From positions 12,279,296-12,343,295 of the forward strand of contig OX637292.1 in NCBI GenBank assembly GCA_951799445.1: a DNA stretch of 64,000 bases, given 5' to 3'. The position numbers were made by a program, and so were the translations under genes. Below, piece after piece: positions 36,711 to 51,200 of this stretch. Position 1 is the first letter of the stretch; each line of letters begins with the position of its first letter. Origin of the DNA: Pseudisothecium myosuroides (taxonomy: Eukaryota; Streptophyta; Bryopsida; Hypnales; Lembophyllaceae). The notes beneath the pieces are model-generated. The model saw only the letters and a program-made list of their open reading frames with translations, was not told the origin of the DNA and made no database searches.

Positions 36711-39700
36711 TCAACCCACAGGTCCTTGAGAGGAAGAGCTGCTCTGGCCACCAGTCGATGTAGTGGATGATGTTGGCTGCGATGCAGTGTTCCCGATAAG
36801 CCAGTAAAGGGCCCATTTTAAATTACAGAGAGTATATTTTAGAGCTTTTGTCCACTTCTCTTGCCGGTTGAAGCTCTGCGTAATAGTAAGCCCTTCGACT
36901 TTATCATTCTCAATCCTGTAAAGATGATCACAAGATCGATGAGTGACAATATTAGAAGGAACCAAAGCTTCCCTATGCTAAAAAAAAACACGAGTAAAAA
37001 AGCTGCGCCAGAGGTATTTAAGACAAAAACAAGCTGCGCAAAGCCCTAGCATTTGCCACGCCAATTAAGGCAGATTCTAATGAGAACTCTGCCAATTGTA
37101 ACGTGTCTAGGTTACCTGGAATAACTATGATGGAATTCTCTACTAGTGAAATGGCGTAGCATCCAAAAGTAACTAAGGGCTCGCTTAAACAAAAGCACAG
37201 CAGATTGGAACCAGATTATGATAATTGAAAGACCAGAAGCTATAATAAGCTGGGGGAAGAGACCGAAGGTTCAGACCCAATAAAATGTGCAACCTCAAAA
37301 TCTTTCAAATCCTTCGTTATTGGAAACCTCAGTGTCCAATGACCCGGTTATGGATAGCAGACGACTTTGGGCCATGGAAATTAGAAAAAGTGGGTTGTGG
37401 ATTGCTAACTTGTATGGAAGCTTGAAGCATTTTTCAGGTGAAACATTAGCTGCTCTGTCCCTGGCATTGGCAAACTCAGCAAACTCCTTCAAACACGCAA
37501 GGTAGAAGGTCATGGCTTTGTCATACCGTGAGCTCCAGAAAAGGTTCACCGGTCCAAACCTGAATACAGGAATTTAACTCTGTCAACATCATTCTTTGCA
37601 ACCTAAACTTGCCACCGATATCACTCGCAATTCAATATCACGTACAACACGTATACAGAATCCTTCATGTAAAGAGATGTCAAATTTCAAAGGGTAAAAC
37701 CTTATCCAAACTTACAACTCGTAGGTGTTTTTATTGTCAGCAACCTTTGGATAACTGCCCATTGGTATTATCCGGTATCTGCAACAGCATGGGTATAACA
37801 AGAAACTTAGAAGAGTGCACAATCTAGCAAAGAAGAAGTAACACTGCGTAAATGAGAAAATGCCCTCTCAAGAGAAGTGATCTCGATCATTCGAGAAAGC
37901 CAACATAATTAGTGCTTACTTTAAACTGAGACGATTTATAAACAAATGAAACCACCATGAACAGACAAACATCACGTTGAGAAGCATACGAGAAGTTGAG
38001 GCGACAGTATTGAGCCATCGTATGCAAAAGCAAGCACGCCTGACCCCAGGCTGCATTGATTTCATCCCATTCCACCTGCAGGGAGAGTTATCATTCTTTG
38101 TTACGCTGAAACCTCATAAAATAATAAAATTGCAACAACACCATGAAACGAAATCACTACTTGGATCCAGTTGAAAAAATTCCAAGCATTCTTAGGCCTT
38201 GCCGGCACCAACCACGTAGCAATTTTAGTAACTGAAATTAGTCACTAATTAGCGCTGCTTGCTTGGTGCAGACATTACATGTTGTGCAGTGACTATTTAG
38301 CACGATATGACTTACTGGTATGTTAGGCAAGCGTCCCAATCGGAAATTGTTGATAGTACCGAAATCTCCATCATGCCAGATGTGGAATGCATCATTGAGT
38401 ACATTGGTGCGTTTTAAGAGCTCTAGCTGCGATTGGACAACCTCGATCTTTGCCAGAATGCCATCTCTGTCCTCCTATATGGGGCCACCAGATAGCCATA
38501 GAATTCAGGTGAGACAGCCATAGCTGGCGGGCTGAATACGTATTGAGCTAGTTCTCAACTTTACATGTGGGCTCCCGAGGAGCATCGCAACTCTAAACTA
38601 AGAATGAATCATCTTATAAAGTTCGTCCTGGAAGCTTTCAGGAGGACCAGAACCAAAACATGAGAACGACCAGAATATAGACCAGCTTACCTGATGAACA
38701 GTCAGGTTCAGCTTAAAATCGTTACAATCATGCCAGAACCTGCACCGACAAAAGGTGAAGATTAATATCATTGAAGAAGCAAAGCAGTAAAATCTGAAAT
38801 CAGCGTCTTGATAAAGAGCGCATTGCTGTAAGGTCGAAAAGCTGTGAAACCAAGTGTCACAAAAAGCCAGCTCTGGTTCATCATACTTCTCCTCAAGTTC
38901 TTGAAAGTCTTTGGTCTTGAGCTCAACTTCTTGAAGTTGAAGCATCACCTCCTTTTTCTCTTCCTCTACCTCCCTTATCGCTGCTTCCAGCTTCCTTTCC
39001 TCTTCTTCTACCTTAAGAACCGACAGAGGATATTCAAGTCAGCAAAACCATGTAAGGAGGAGAAGTTTGACGGCTTCCTGCAACAGGGATCATAAGTGAT
39101 ATGGAGATAATAACGGTTGACCTATAGAAGAAATTGAGGACTCAGAGAAGAGCAAGTTCGTGAAGGAGGAAGACATGCATAAAATAGGAGAGAACAATAA
39201 AGATTTGCCAAGAATTTATAAGGGATTATCGTGGGCTGAATTTTTCATGCAATACCCTTTCACACTAGTTTCGAATAGCAAACATAAATTCTTACGATAG
39301 ATGGGCCACACGGCAGCTATAGAGAATACGGTAACAATGCTCTCTTGGGTGAGGAGCGTGAAGGAAGTCCACAGTGATTGCTCAATTTTGGGTTTCAAAG
39401 GTAAATTCACACAACTCGAATCGTTGTTTGCGGAGCAGGATTCAATCGGGAAAATGCTAAGCGTGGTATGACAGACGGCCGCACCTTGATTTTTTCTTGC
39501 CTAAAATCCTCTTCACTAAGAGCTTCCGAGGATTCCTTCTCAAGCCGATCAAGGGCAGACTGATAGGCCTTGATATCATTATTTACATCCTCCATCTGCT
39601 TGTCTAATTCTTCCGACAATGCACGCATGCACTCTAAACACAGAGGTTGATCCACCTGTAATAAATGAACCCTCTAGTTAGTTTGTGAAAAAACACGTAC

Positions 39701-41710
39701 TAAGGCACACCCACTCAAGGTACCAAATTAAAAAAGGACTGAAAAACACACAGTATAAGCCACGAGTGAAGTGAAAGACGTTTTCTGTACGAGTCCAAGT
39801 ATGCAGTGACCAAGGATATCTTTCAATAACATATTGAACAACGACGACCATCAATTTTTTTGTTTTCTGGTAAATGAAAATCGAAGTAACCTGAGTTTGT
39901 TCGGTTGCAATTTGAAACGCCCGTGAAAGCACATTGACCGTCGCATTAAAGCTTGCATTGCTAGTGTGCTGACCGCCGGTATGGCCTCCACCGATCCCTC
40001 CCATATGGCCCGTTGCCGCTTCTCCAGGAGGCTCCAACGTGTACATAGATGCCGCTGCGGAAGGCAACACCACGAAAGACTCGTCCATAGCCCGTCCACC
40101 ATGAGCGTCACCAATTGGATGCGGAGGGGGAGCACCTGCAGCTGGAGTGGCCCCTGTAAAATCAAATGGCCCTCCATCAGCCTTTGAGACCCTATAGCAA
40201 AACTCAGAAATATACACCAAATCTAGGTCGCAGCGTACAACCAAGACAATCTCATTGTTCGAGTACATTTATAGAAGCCTCAGCACCCAAGGTTTCAAAG
40301 GTCTAGCCTGGGCACGAAGGAAGGGAAGACAGAGGACCTGCCGTGCAGACCCAGCATTCCCTAGGGTATCAAAGGCAGATGAAGTTCCATCCAAAGAATA
40401 GAGGACCCTAGTGCACTGATGAAAAACAAAAGATCAACCCCCAGAGAGACCCCGTCTTTCTAAAAGTTAATTAGACCTCAGGGAGAACAGCCTGTGCGGC
40501 CTAGCAGGCATTCCAACATTATGAGCACCCTGAAGCCGGCATCAGGGGTCTTCATCTTCGGGGTCTTCAAAGTATCCGCCCTGGAGGAATAAACCCTATA
40601 GTACGCGGACTTCCTCCTCCAGATCCTCCATAGTACAAACTAGTCACGAAGATACACCAACTTAAGAACGCATAAATCAGTTTCAAGCTGAAACAAACGA
40701 GATAGTCATGTCCGATCCAAATCGAAATCGCTGACGACTGAGAGGCCAGAACTTCAGTGCTGCAAGTGCAGATCATATACCCAAGTCAAGCAGTACGAAC
40801 CTGGAGTTGGATAGTGTAACCCCCCAGTTCTAGGACGAGGTGGCGGGAACCCGGGTTTAGGTCCGCCCTGCTTGGGCAACACCACAAAAGAGTGATCCAT
40901 ACGGCTTCCTGAAAACAAACTCCCACTTCCGTGCACTGATGCTTGCGCTCCTGCAAGAATAAGGCGCGATTCATAAATTGACATACGACTATCGCTTGCA
41001 GCTCGAATTGGACAGAAAATAACTTCAATATACCGTGCACTGCTAGCCTGTAAGGCAGATGCCCCAATTCGACCTCGCTTCTTTAACCATACGTCTAATA
41101 ATTTTACTCAATATAGCACCTTAAATCAATGAAAACTGCTTAAGTGATTTGATTCATAAAGTGATTTGGTTTTAGCAATTGCAAGCAAGGCTTCAAGGAG
41201 TTAGAAAGGTCAGAACAAGCAAAGTCTAGTGCATGGAACTGGAAAAAGACACCATAGCGACATTCAAAATTCATGACAGAAATCCGAAAATTCCGAAGGG
41301 TTCCATTTGCTCTTGGCGACAACCAAACAATTCAAAATTAATTCTCACCGTCTGCACAAAGGTCAGATCCTTATTCAACGGAACTCACCTTAGATCCAAT
41401 TAGGTTATATAAATCACAAGGTATGCAATTCAGGTGGAAATTGACCTTACAGGAAGACCTTCACAACAACCTACGGTCATGACAAAACCCTACAAAAACA
41501 AGAACCATAAAATTCGACGAAATCCACAAATTGTAATCAAAAATCGATTAACGTACCTGAGCGCGCAGGCTCGGCAGCAAACCGTTCGACAAAAGTATCG
41601 GCGCCAGGGAGAAGAAAAGGGTGCCGACACATTTGACACTTCCATTTTGGCAAATTGGGATCGCCTCCCAAGCCCGCCCTTCCACTACGAACACCTCCCT
41701 CATCCTTCAT
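36711..41710 (-). CDS. ATG6: ATG6 / Beclin-1 homologue, autophagy PI3-kinase complex subunit
   Basis: ATG6 joins VPS34 and VPS15 in the class III PI3-kinase complex that starts autophagosome formation and acts in vacuolar sorting. Eleven exons fit in phase: 41557-41710, 40801-40950, 39891-40153, 39485-39655, 38887-39011, 38691-38739, 38316-38474, 37990-38075, 37716-37778, 37410-37559, 36711-36915, giving 524 aa, close to the usual plant length. The ATG at 41710 follows an in-frame TGA. The N-terminus has the plant motif [12 protein letters not shown] and two S(F)VVLP segments ([18 protein letters not shown]). [13 protein letters not shown] and [13 protein letters not shown] lead into a Glu/Lys-rich coiled coil (about 190-287). 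The BARA domain follows, with [40 protein letters not shown] and [20 protein letters not shown]. The Gly/Pro/His-rich stretch at about 105-170 is less conserved. All signature regions are present and no frame break is needed. Confidence 0.95.
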
Positions 41711-42260
41711 CGTGACTCCCAAGGCTCAACCCGCGCGAAACAAAAACTCTGTAAAATCCGCCAAAATTTCACAATTACCACACAATTTTCACAAGCGCCA
41801 CGCAAATTTCACAAGAAGGATTTTGACAACACAATTAGAGAGGAAAAAACACTGAGAATTTTCAAAGGACGAGGATCCACTTACTCATCGCCCGGATTTG
41901 GTCGATGAAGCGCCCTCCCTGGCTGCAATCTGCGGCATCGTCTGTCGGAATTGGATCGAAAGAGAAATTCCCGAGCACAGCATCGTCAAGAGGAGGTGAA
42001 GTGTGCGGGCGAGTGATCTGCTTCAGCAAATTCCTCCATTAAACTGGCAAACTATTGCGGAAAGCTCGAGGTTCTGAAACCCTAAAGCTTCCGAGAAACG
42101 GAACCGGCTGTAGTCGGTGTGGTGTTGCCGGTGGGATCGAGTGTGCCAATTCTGGTCGAAGAGCATGACCACCGTGGCACTGTATGCGAGTACGCATGGG
42201 AAAAAAATGAATGAATATCATCCGTGCTTATTTTAGTGTATTATGTATTATACGTGTAGC

Positions 42261-42489
42261 TTAACCCTTAAAGGACGGACTGGTGACCGTGGATATCATC
42301 CCTTTGGATACCATAGGAATTATTGGCTTAGAAAAATGTAAAAGCACTCATTGGAAGTCAAACTACTGTAGAAGATCTCCCTTTTTCACAACAAAATTTC
42401 GAGGATGAATAGTTACACTTCTGTCCTACTAGAAGAATTCCTTGTCATCCATTGGACGCCAAACATTCATGTCGACGTTTAAGGGTTAA
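42261..42489 (+). mobile_element. Short TTAA-flanked element, copy 2 (229 bp)
   Basis: TTAA-CCCTTAAAGGACGGACTGG at the left and GTCGACGTTTAAGGG-TTAA at the right, in the same orientation as copy 1. It lies about 550 bp upstream of the ATG6 start codon, hence in or near its promoter. Confidence 0.8.
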
Positions 42490-42572
42490 CATTCTTAATC
42501 GAGCTAAGAACCTCCTTTTTAATTTTAAAAAAAGGATAGGTACGTATTTATGAGAATATGTTTTCAGAAGTA

Positions 42573-42943
42573 CTAGTGCGCCCTGTGCCATTGCCACAAC
42601 AAAAAAGAAATTAAAAAAAATCTATAACTTTCACACCGTACGTCCACATGCCATGAAACAAAGCCCGTGCACCCCCTCCTAGCTGAGCGCTTTTTAATGG
42701 TATCAAGAATGCAACCAACTGACACAAGGTCTAAAAGGTATATAATTTATTATAATTTAAGGTTAAAAAATAATTCAAAAATCCATTGCTTTCATAGTGT
42801 AGGTTCAAATGCCACGAAACAAAGTTCATGCACCCTTACTAGCTAAGAGCTTTTTGACAACACCTAGAATGCAATCAAAGGACGCAGGGTTCTAAAAATC
42901 TCACCACAACAAACAAAACAAACAATCTAATTTAAGGTATGGA
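42573..42943 (-). mobile_element. Helitron-like element, copy 9 (complete, two core units)
   Basis: On the minus strand it starts TCCATACCTTAAA after A and ends GGCACAGGGCGCACTAG before T. It has two core units. At 371 bp it is almost the same length as the copy at 20514-20886. Confidence 0.75.
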
Positions 42944-44062
42944 TGAGGTGGATATATTCTTGGTTGCTTCAACTGTGTTTTGGAGATCCATGCTCCATGA
43001 TTTAGAATGTTATGCAGATACCCATTTATCAAATGTATACTATTTTAAAGTTTGGGTGGCTGAAGTAAAGCATTGCCAACATGAGGTACAAAAAAGTTCA
43101 TCTTAGGAGATTGTTGTCTCATTGCAAGAATTTCTTGCGTGTCTCACCGAGTGCAACTTGCTATCTTTTATTTCCAACCAACCACAGTGATTCAAAGCAA
43201 AAAAAACCTTCCTTATTGCTAGTCTAATAAACTATTTGAACATTAGAGAAAATATAGTTTTGGTGGAATTCTTGTCTTTAACAAAATTGTAATTTTTGTT
43301 AGGACAAAAAAGAGAATTTGGCTAGATCAAAAAATAATTTTCATTCAAAAAACACAAAGGTGGAGCTTGTTTGGAATAGTACCAAAACTACTATTAATGT
43401 ATTGCCCTAACTTTCATCAATTTTTTTGGTACACAAGTTAATTTAATTTTATACAAGACACACTAATTGTTTTATTTTGTACTTGTCTATTAGAAAAAAA
43501 TTATATTTCTCAAAATTTAAAGACCTAAGGACAAATAAGATATTCTTTTTTAATATATTTTAGTAGAATAAATTAAAATAAAATGGTTTCTAATAGAAAA
43601 TTACAGTGTAAAACAACTATAGCTAGTGATTTACTCTAAGTGAGTTAATTTGTGTAGTAACTCAAAATTTATAAGTGCATAATTTTGAGGCCACACTAAT
43701 AGGATAATTTAATATACACTTAAGGGCACTATACATTGGCTATGGATTTATGACACCTATAGAATTCCATAATAAAAGCAAATGAAGACATCTTATATAG
43801 TCTATATTTAAACCTACATGAATCAAAATTTATAAATTTATTGAATCAAAATTGTTTTGATGGATAATTCTAGAGTAATTTATTTCAATAAGTTTTTATG
43901 ATCATTGGGTGATTGCAAGAAACACTTGTCCTATTTTTTGTCCCATGACCTTGGATAGGTGGTTTTTTACTTGAAATGTTTGTGCTGTATGTCAATTGTA
44001 CATGAAATTTGAAATGGAGGTACTTGTAGTAGTTGTAGACATTGAATAATTTTTTGTATGTT
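42944..44062. other. AT-rich intergenic stretch
   Basis: No gene, terminal repeat or RNA recognised. Confidence 0.45.
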
Positions 44063-45003
44063 TTAATCCCTAAAGGTGAGAGACTATGTTTTCACCAAAA
44101 TCACTTCAAAACTGCCATTTCTAATACAAGTACCAAATTTTTTTTAAAAGCATTTAAAAAAAAATGTAACCATAGGATCTTATAGTACACTAGCTTGAGA
44201 AGTTGAGGAAAAATTTCAGAAATTTCCACTAAGTGGATTGCAAGATAATAGCGTTTAAATTGACAAAAATCCTTTTTTTGTCCTTACAAAAAATCGGGTA
44301 GCTGCACTTCACAAGGTCACATTTGTATGAAAAAATGTCGAAAATGGTAATTACTCTTTGGATTCATTTTTCAAGGCAAGTTGGCTAACATGCTTGAAAA
44401 ATTTCAGATCATTTGGAATTGTACAACATATACAAAAAAAATAGTAAGTAGAAAGAGGTAGAGAATGATTCAAAACACTAAATTGTTAAGAATTTAGATA
44501 TGGAATTGAAAAATGCCAATCTCAACGGTTGTAATGTCGTGATAAACAATCTACGCCCAATGTTTTTATTTTTTTTCAAAAATATTGAAAATTGAGTTAA
44601 ATAAAGGACTTCAAAGTTTATTTTAGAGTAGAGATTCCATAACTACCCTCAACTAAGACTCCTCATAACTTTTGACTCATTGATCAGAATGGAATGATTC
44701 AAAGCTTTTTGCGTATATATAAATCTAAAGAACCAATTTCAAATTTTCAGTTTTTTTAAAAGTGATTTTTAAAGAAGTTTTTATTGCTACCCGGGCTTCT
44801 TGCTGACCAATGAAAATGACATATCATGCAATAACTTTTTAACCTTGTAGTCAAAAGTTATGAAAATTGTTGAGCCTTAAAGCCATTCCTCGGACACATC
44901 TTGTATGAACATTTTGAAGAAAAAAAGTAAAAATTATGTTCATAATGAGCTGCCCAAAATTGCTATGTTGTCAAAAAACAGTGTTTGGTCTTTTAGGGGT
45001 TAA
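44063..45003 (-). mobile_element. TTAA-flanked (piggyBac-like) element, complete, 941 bp
   Basis: TTAA-TCCCTAAAGGTGAGAG at the left and TTTGGTCTTTTAGGGG-TTAA at the right. The interior is the inverse of the 25574 copy (for example AACCATAGGATCTTATAG matches the inverse of its ATCCTATGGGTAG end). Confidence 0.7.
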
Positions 45004-45725
45004 TGATTTTATTATTTTTAAACAACCTCCAATAGGATGTCTACCTTGGCCATTTTGAAGGATTTGAGTACTATTTTTGATCCAAAAATGCAAATTTGAA
45101 GCTCAAAATTGGAATAGAAGTACTTCCACTTATCCTAGTCTACAAAGAAATTTTCTAAAATTAATCATTTTTTCACCTTCCACATGTATTCAAAGTGTTC
45201 TACCTTTGCCCAAGTGCAGAGAATACAATTTATTTCTTCCGAAGATGAAAATGGTTGAAAAGAAGGATCTTCAAGTTAGAAAAAATGTTTTTTTATTGAA
45301 TTTTATTATATTATTTTATTGCTATTTTCTAAAAATCAAACATCAAAGTGTTCATTTTCTTAGTATTTCCATCATGTTCTTTTTGTACATAACTTTTTGA
45401 GATAAACTATTCTAGGTTTGAAATTTTAGAGACAAATTATTTTTAATTCTTTGCTTTACAAATTATCCATATTTTATTTCATTTTAAAAAAACTATTCCA
45501 AACGTCATAGTATTCACTGAAATAGGCCGTTTTGAACCCAACCTACAGGTGTTTCTTGCAACAAACCCATTCTAGAATAGTTTATCATAAAGTAGATGAA
45601 CGAGCCAAATTCTAGTAAGAAAGAAGATTGAATCAAATAAAAATAAATTACATAATCATTCAACCACCCGTTTAAGGTCAAATGCAAATGGCTTCTTTTA
45701 TGCTTCAAGATTTGCCAAGGAGGAT

Positions 45726-45964
45726 TGCTACTATGTGAGCATAGGAGTGTGAGCCCATGAGACTATAATACTACACATGTATGTTATAGGTGTATATACT
45801 ATAGAAACCGTTTATGATTATAGGGTATATATATGTTACAAATATCCATACTATAGGTGTTTATGATACATACACCTTCTATAATGTGTGGTATCTATAT
45901 TATAGGTACCTATATTGTAGGCTCAATGCTCACAAGCTTGCATTCTTGGGCTCACATACTAGCA
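45726..45964 (+). mobile_element. 239-bp TIR element (TGCTANTATGTGAGC ends), copy 1
   Basis: Ends TGCTACTATGTGAGC / GGCTCACATACTAGCA, with a TATAGGT-rich interior. An inverted relative of equal length is at 58442-58680. Target duplication not resolved, superfamily unknown. Confidence 0.55.
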
Positions 45965-46423
45965 CCGTTGGCTTGGATGCTCAAGTATTATATACAAATT
46001 ATAGTGTTGTTTCATTACATGTCAATTTTTATTTTGAACCTCCTCAAGTATGATAATATTATTTTTAGTGTTTCATTGAATTAGATTTAAGTATTTTAGG
46101 AGAAGCTTAAACATGTTTTTATGAAGTGAAGATGGTCTTCTATTCATTTGTACTACTTTTATTTTGGTCTTTTGGCATGTTTTTTGCTACTTTCAACAAT
46201 AGTTAATAGTAGTTAATTATTAATATATTATGCAAAAGAGACCTCTTCCAATTAGTAATATTGAAACAATCAACTTTATTATCTACTAAAAAAAATGAGC
46301 TACAAGGTCCTAAGAAGCTAGGGGCTGGCTAAGAGAGAAATAAAATGAGAGTGAAGGGTCTATCAAGGCAAGTTTGTCATTTAAAGGTACAAATGCAAAT
46401 ACAAATACATATATAAAAATATG

Positions 46424-46506
<83 letters not shown>

Positions 46507-46520
46507 GTGTGTGTGTGTGT
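46424..46520. repeat. (TCTA)n followed by (GT)n microsatellite
   Basis: About 21 TCTA units to 46506, then about seven GT units. The tract produces a spurious IYLS-repeat reading frame. Confidence 0.95.
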
Positions 46521-48272
46521 ATGTGTATACACAAAAATATATATAGATACTTATACTTATACAAATATAAGCAAGTATACATACACATACAAATATATAA
46601 CATGTATTGATATAGGTCCAAAATATCCCATATCTTTTTATTACAACTTACTTCAATTGAAACTAGTATTTGAAACATTGAACTTTGGAAAATAAAATTT
46701 AAAAATTAGCCAAGAATACTTGGGTTCAAATTTGTTGTTTGAAACTTGAGCATATTGAATGACTATCCACTTAAATACACTACATCAAGTAATTACACGG
46801 TTTTGAATCATGAATCATTGAGTTATATTCCTATATTTGTTTACTAGCCTTGTTGAAGCTTATATATAAGGTAAGTAAGTTTCTTACATCAATTAATTGC
46901 TGATTTTATTTTTCATTATTAAGATGGCATTTCCAAGTTGTGTATTTGCTCAATGCAGTAGACGTTGAAATGTTTCTTTATTTTTCAAAGACCATAGATT
47001 TCTATTGGGCAATGTTGTCTACCTATTGTACTTATTCTAAAGTTTTTGTAGATGGGTTCAACAAACTCTTTAGAAAACTTAATGAGATATTTTTGATGCT
47101 CTTGCGCAAATTCAAGATTGATATAAATGTGATGCTATAACAATGATGTTGAGGTGTAAATTTCTTTATTAACCTTTATTTTTGCAACGGTGGGACATAA
47201 ATCTCAATTTAGGAAGAAAAAATGACAACCTAATTAAAGTGCATGCAATCAAGCCTTGTTGTCATTTCTAAAACTATGTTAATTCAAATAAGAATGCAAT
47301 TTAGAATAAAATGTAAACCAAGGGTGAAATTCTATGACTTTAGGATATTATTTGTAATATTATTTCATGTACATTTATGGATTAGAAAAAAGTAAGTATT
47401 CGTTTTTTTAAGAATTTGAGTATTGAAATCTTGTACTACAAAATCACATACAATAATAGCTTTGGAATTTAACATAAAATTTCTTTATTACAATAATTTC
47501 TTCAAATAGATAATTTCCAAACAAAAAAACAAAAAATGAAGGACACATCCTCTACAAACCTGTTTCAAGCAAATGTACTCATTGAGGCAAGTTGTGTGGT
47601 GCATTTTTATGGATTAGATTGTTATTTTATATTTTTTGGATATAAAGTGCAACCTTGAAAAATTTGAAAAATTTGGTAAGTTTAACCTTTAAATCCTATG
47701 AAAATTCACCTTAACTTTTTTTTAATCATTAAATAACTAAAATAATTAATAAAAAAATCCAAATTAATATATTAAATTAAACTCCATGTATTATTCAATT
47801 GTGATTATTAATTTTTATGATGCAAAATTTGACTCAATTATATTAGTTATAAGCCGTTAAAATAATTTTATTAGAAATCCACACAAAATTTCAATATCAA
47901 GATGTTGGAACTTTGAAGTAGACCATTTGAAAAAATATATTGATTATTTTTAATATTTTGATGTTGGATGTTGTTTTTATCTTTTATATTAGGATACAAA
48001 TCTCGTAATTTCTATTCTTTTATATTTTTCTTCATTGAGTGTGATAATATTTTTTTACAATTATCATTTAGATCACAGTTTGCCATCAATTGCTTAGATA
48101 TTTCAATTATTTTTTGAAGTTTCAAGTTAAATTTAATTTAGTTTTTATATTTATATTAGCAAAAAAATTGATATTCAAATTTTTTAACTACTACTAATAT
48201 TTATAATAAAGTTTGAAATAATTATTATATTAGTATATCTTTTGAAAATATTAAGACTTGCAAATTTTTTAA
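46521..48272. other. AT-rich intergenic stretch
   Basis: No gene recognised. The 3' untranslated region of the gene ending at 48273 (minus strand) must lie at its right end. The frame at 46940-47140 has no support. Confidence 0.45.
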
Positions 48273-51200
48273 TCAAATTACTTGGAGTCCTTTTACAGTC
48301 TCAATGTCAGTTTTTCTTGCTTCATGAGCAAGTCGTACATTTTGAGGAATGAAGAGTTTATTAAACATTTTTTGAGGTGCCTCAACAACAGGTTTCCAAT
48401 TTATAACGCTTCCTCTCAAACTATTTGTAGGAACTTGTGCTCTATAACCATAAAAACAATCACATCATTTACATACAATAAAAAAAAGTTCTAAATATTT
48501 CTTGTATAGAAATAATTGTCAAAAGGCTTATAATATGCACACAATGAGAGTGTATTTCCTTACAACTATGTAAACATATAAACATGCCAAAAATTGCCAT
48601 TCAACATGATAATATATTGGTAAGAAATTCATTTGAAAATTCTCAAACTCTCCTAATTTAAACTATCTAATTAAAATGTCACTATCACTATCATTGAGTC
48701 ATGTCTAATAAATTTCTGCATTTTCACAATACTTGAAATCATTTTACTACTATTCAAGTAATATTTTTGTACAAAATTTGAAAATTAATCAATAATTGAT
48801 TTAAATTCATAAAAAGAAATAAATACATTCTATATGACAAAAATCTTAAAATATAGAATTGTATCATGATAGAATATAAAAATAAAGATATTGACAATGC
48901 TTCTATTAATGAATTTTTAAAATTAATATAATAAATGTAGAAATATAATAAATATATAATATTATTATAATTCTAAATAATATATAAAATAATAGTGTAA
49001 ATATTGAAAATAATTATAATGGTCTTACTGGTAAATAGGAGGTAGCCTTGCATCTTGATGGTTCCTAATTTCTTGTGCCGTTGTTCTATGCACCATAACA
49101 CCAACTTCTTTGGCCATTTCTATTGCTGCTAAATTAAAATCTTTGTCAATTGGCTTCTACGCCACACACAACAAATGAAAGATAAAAAATAGTTACTATT
49201 ACATTGATTAAAATTTGAAAGTCAAGTAACAAATTTATATTGATCATATATTTTAAGTCAGAATTACATATATTACATAGAATAGATATTTAATGTCTTA
49301 TTTTGTAAATATGACAAGAAGTGCATTTCATCTACAACATAGAGAAGAATTTAGACGTACAATTTAATCATTTTTAATTGGCTATATTATAAAATCAATA
49401 TCTAAAAATTGAGTATGTCCAAACCTCACATGTGTGCTTTGCAAGGTCTTGTTCTGGAAGTGAATCCGCATGCTACATAAATATCAATCACATTGCTTGA
49501 ATCAATACTACTTGTATATAGATGCAAATGTAGTTTTGATTGTAGCTGTTGCAAATCATCTTGTAAATGCAATGATATTTGTAACAAACAATTTTAAAAA
49601 CAAAAACCATACGCTCTTAAAAAAACACTTCAATGTAAACCAAGCACCTTGCACAACAAAAAATGCAAATTATATAATGAAATAAGATGATTTTTGAGAA
49701 AGATATCAATTCTTCAATAATGGTAAAAATGTCAATTTTTAGTAAATAATTGTAAACATTGATAGCAATTACTTGACACCATGAAGGCCTTTGGTTTATT
49801 TCTGCTGAAGGTAGGGAGACTTTTCGAACTGGCATCGAAGGTGGCTCAACATTTAATTTCTTATGAGGAGGAGTAGGTCCGGTTGGAATATAATCGTATT
49901 GAGTATGCCCTTTAGCACGGTCTTCTTCTTGGATCTTTCCTAAAATTTCTAAATAGCTATATGTACAATCAAATTATAATTTACAGATGTCAACCATCAA
50001 AAACTCTTTTTGAATAAGCTATGCTTTTTTAGCACTTAAAATTCAATTTTTGTAGTTTTCAACTATTCTCATATGACTATTTGATTTTCTATAATTTATT
50101 TAAAGCTATTTCTAGTATAAATTATTAAATATAGATCCTAAATTTTAATAATAGCAACAACAAAACACAAATATTGATGAGATGAAAATTAAAAAATTTC
50201 TAGCAAATATAATAAATGATATGCAAAATGATATAAATTACTCACTTATATTGAAATGGAGACTTATAACGTCCAGCATCAAGTGGTTTAAGCTTTGGTT
50301 TATGGGTCCACACTGGAATAGGATGTCCATTTAGTGGATTATAAATTTGCTCGTGCTCTTCCCTAAATGTTAAAATAACTCTTTTATATTTGATAAAATA
50401 TTAATTTTACTATATTGAGAATGGAAAATATAAATTTAGATTGTTTATAATTATTATAATCATATTATAATATGATACAATGGAAAAATAATATTGTAGT
50501 ATAAATATTAAAATTTTAAACTATTCTTTCTAAATTTTATTATTTTTAATTAATTATACATATTATCAAAGAATTTATAATTGGATCTCATATGTTATAA
50601 ATAAAAGAAGTACCAACCATGTGCTACATTTTTTTCCATACTTTGGAACGTGCTCAAGTACATTCAATCCTTGGCCTAAACATGAAGGCATTCCCCAATA
50701 CCCCATATTGAATCCCAATGGCTTTGGAATATCAATTTCAAACCTAGACATATTAGAATTGTAAACATGTTTAATCAATGAAGTTATTAAGAAAGTCTAA
50801 GTTCCTATATGGCAACTTGAAAATTTTAAAGGTTGCTTGAATTATAGATTTAATAATAAAACTATACAAAAGACATGTAACTAGTAAACAATCAAAAACA
50901 TGTTATTAAATTAAATTAAAGACGAGCACCAGAAGGAATAAAAATGAAATGATTAAAAACAAATTGTCAATAATAAGTCCTCATAGTTCATAAAAAAACA
51001 AAAATGCATAGTGGAAACTCAAAATGAAAATACTTTGTTGTAAAAATAAATTACTAAATAAAATAATAAACTGTACATATGACTCCCTAAAATTCAATAG
51101 GATAAATTCCTTTAGTTTGTTTCATTGATAAATTTTATTGTGTAGTCATTAATAAACTTCAAATATAATGACTAGTATAAATAAAAGTAAATAAGTGCAA

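Noticed and set aside
41711..41722. Earlier start for ATG6 at 41722
   Set aside because: The codon there is TTG. The first ATG in frame is at 41710, preceded by an in-frame TGA.
46374..46610. Protein with an IYLS repeat
   Set aside because: It is the translation of a (TCTA)n microsatellite.
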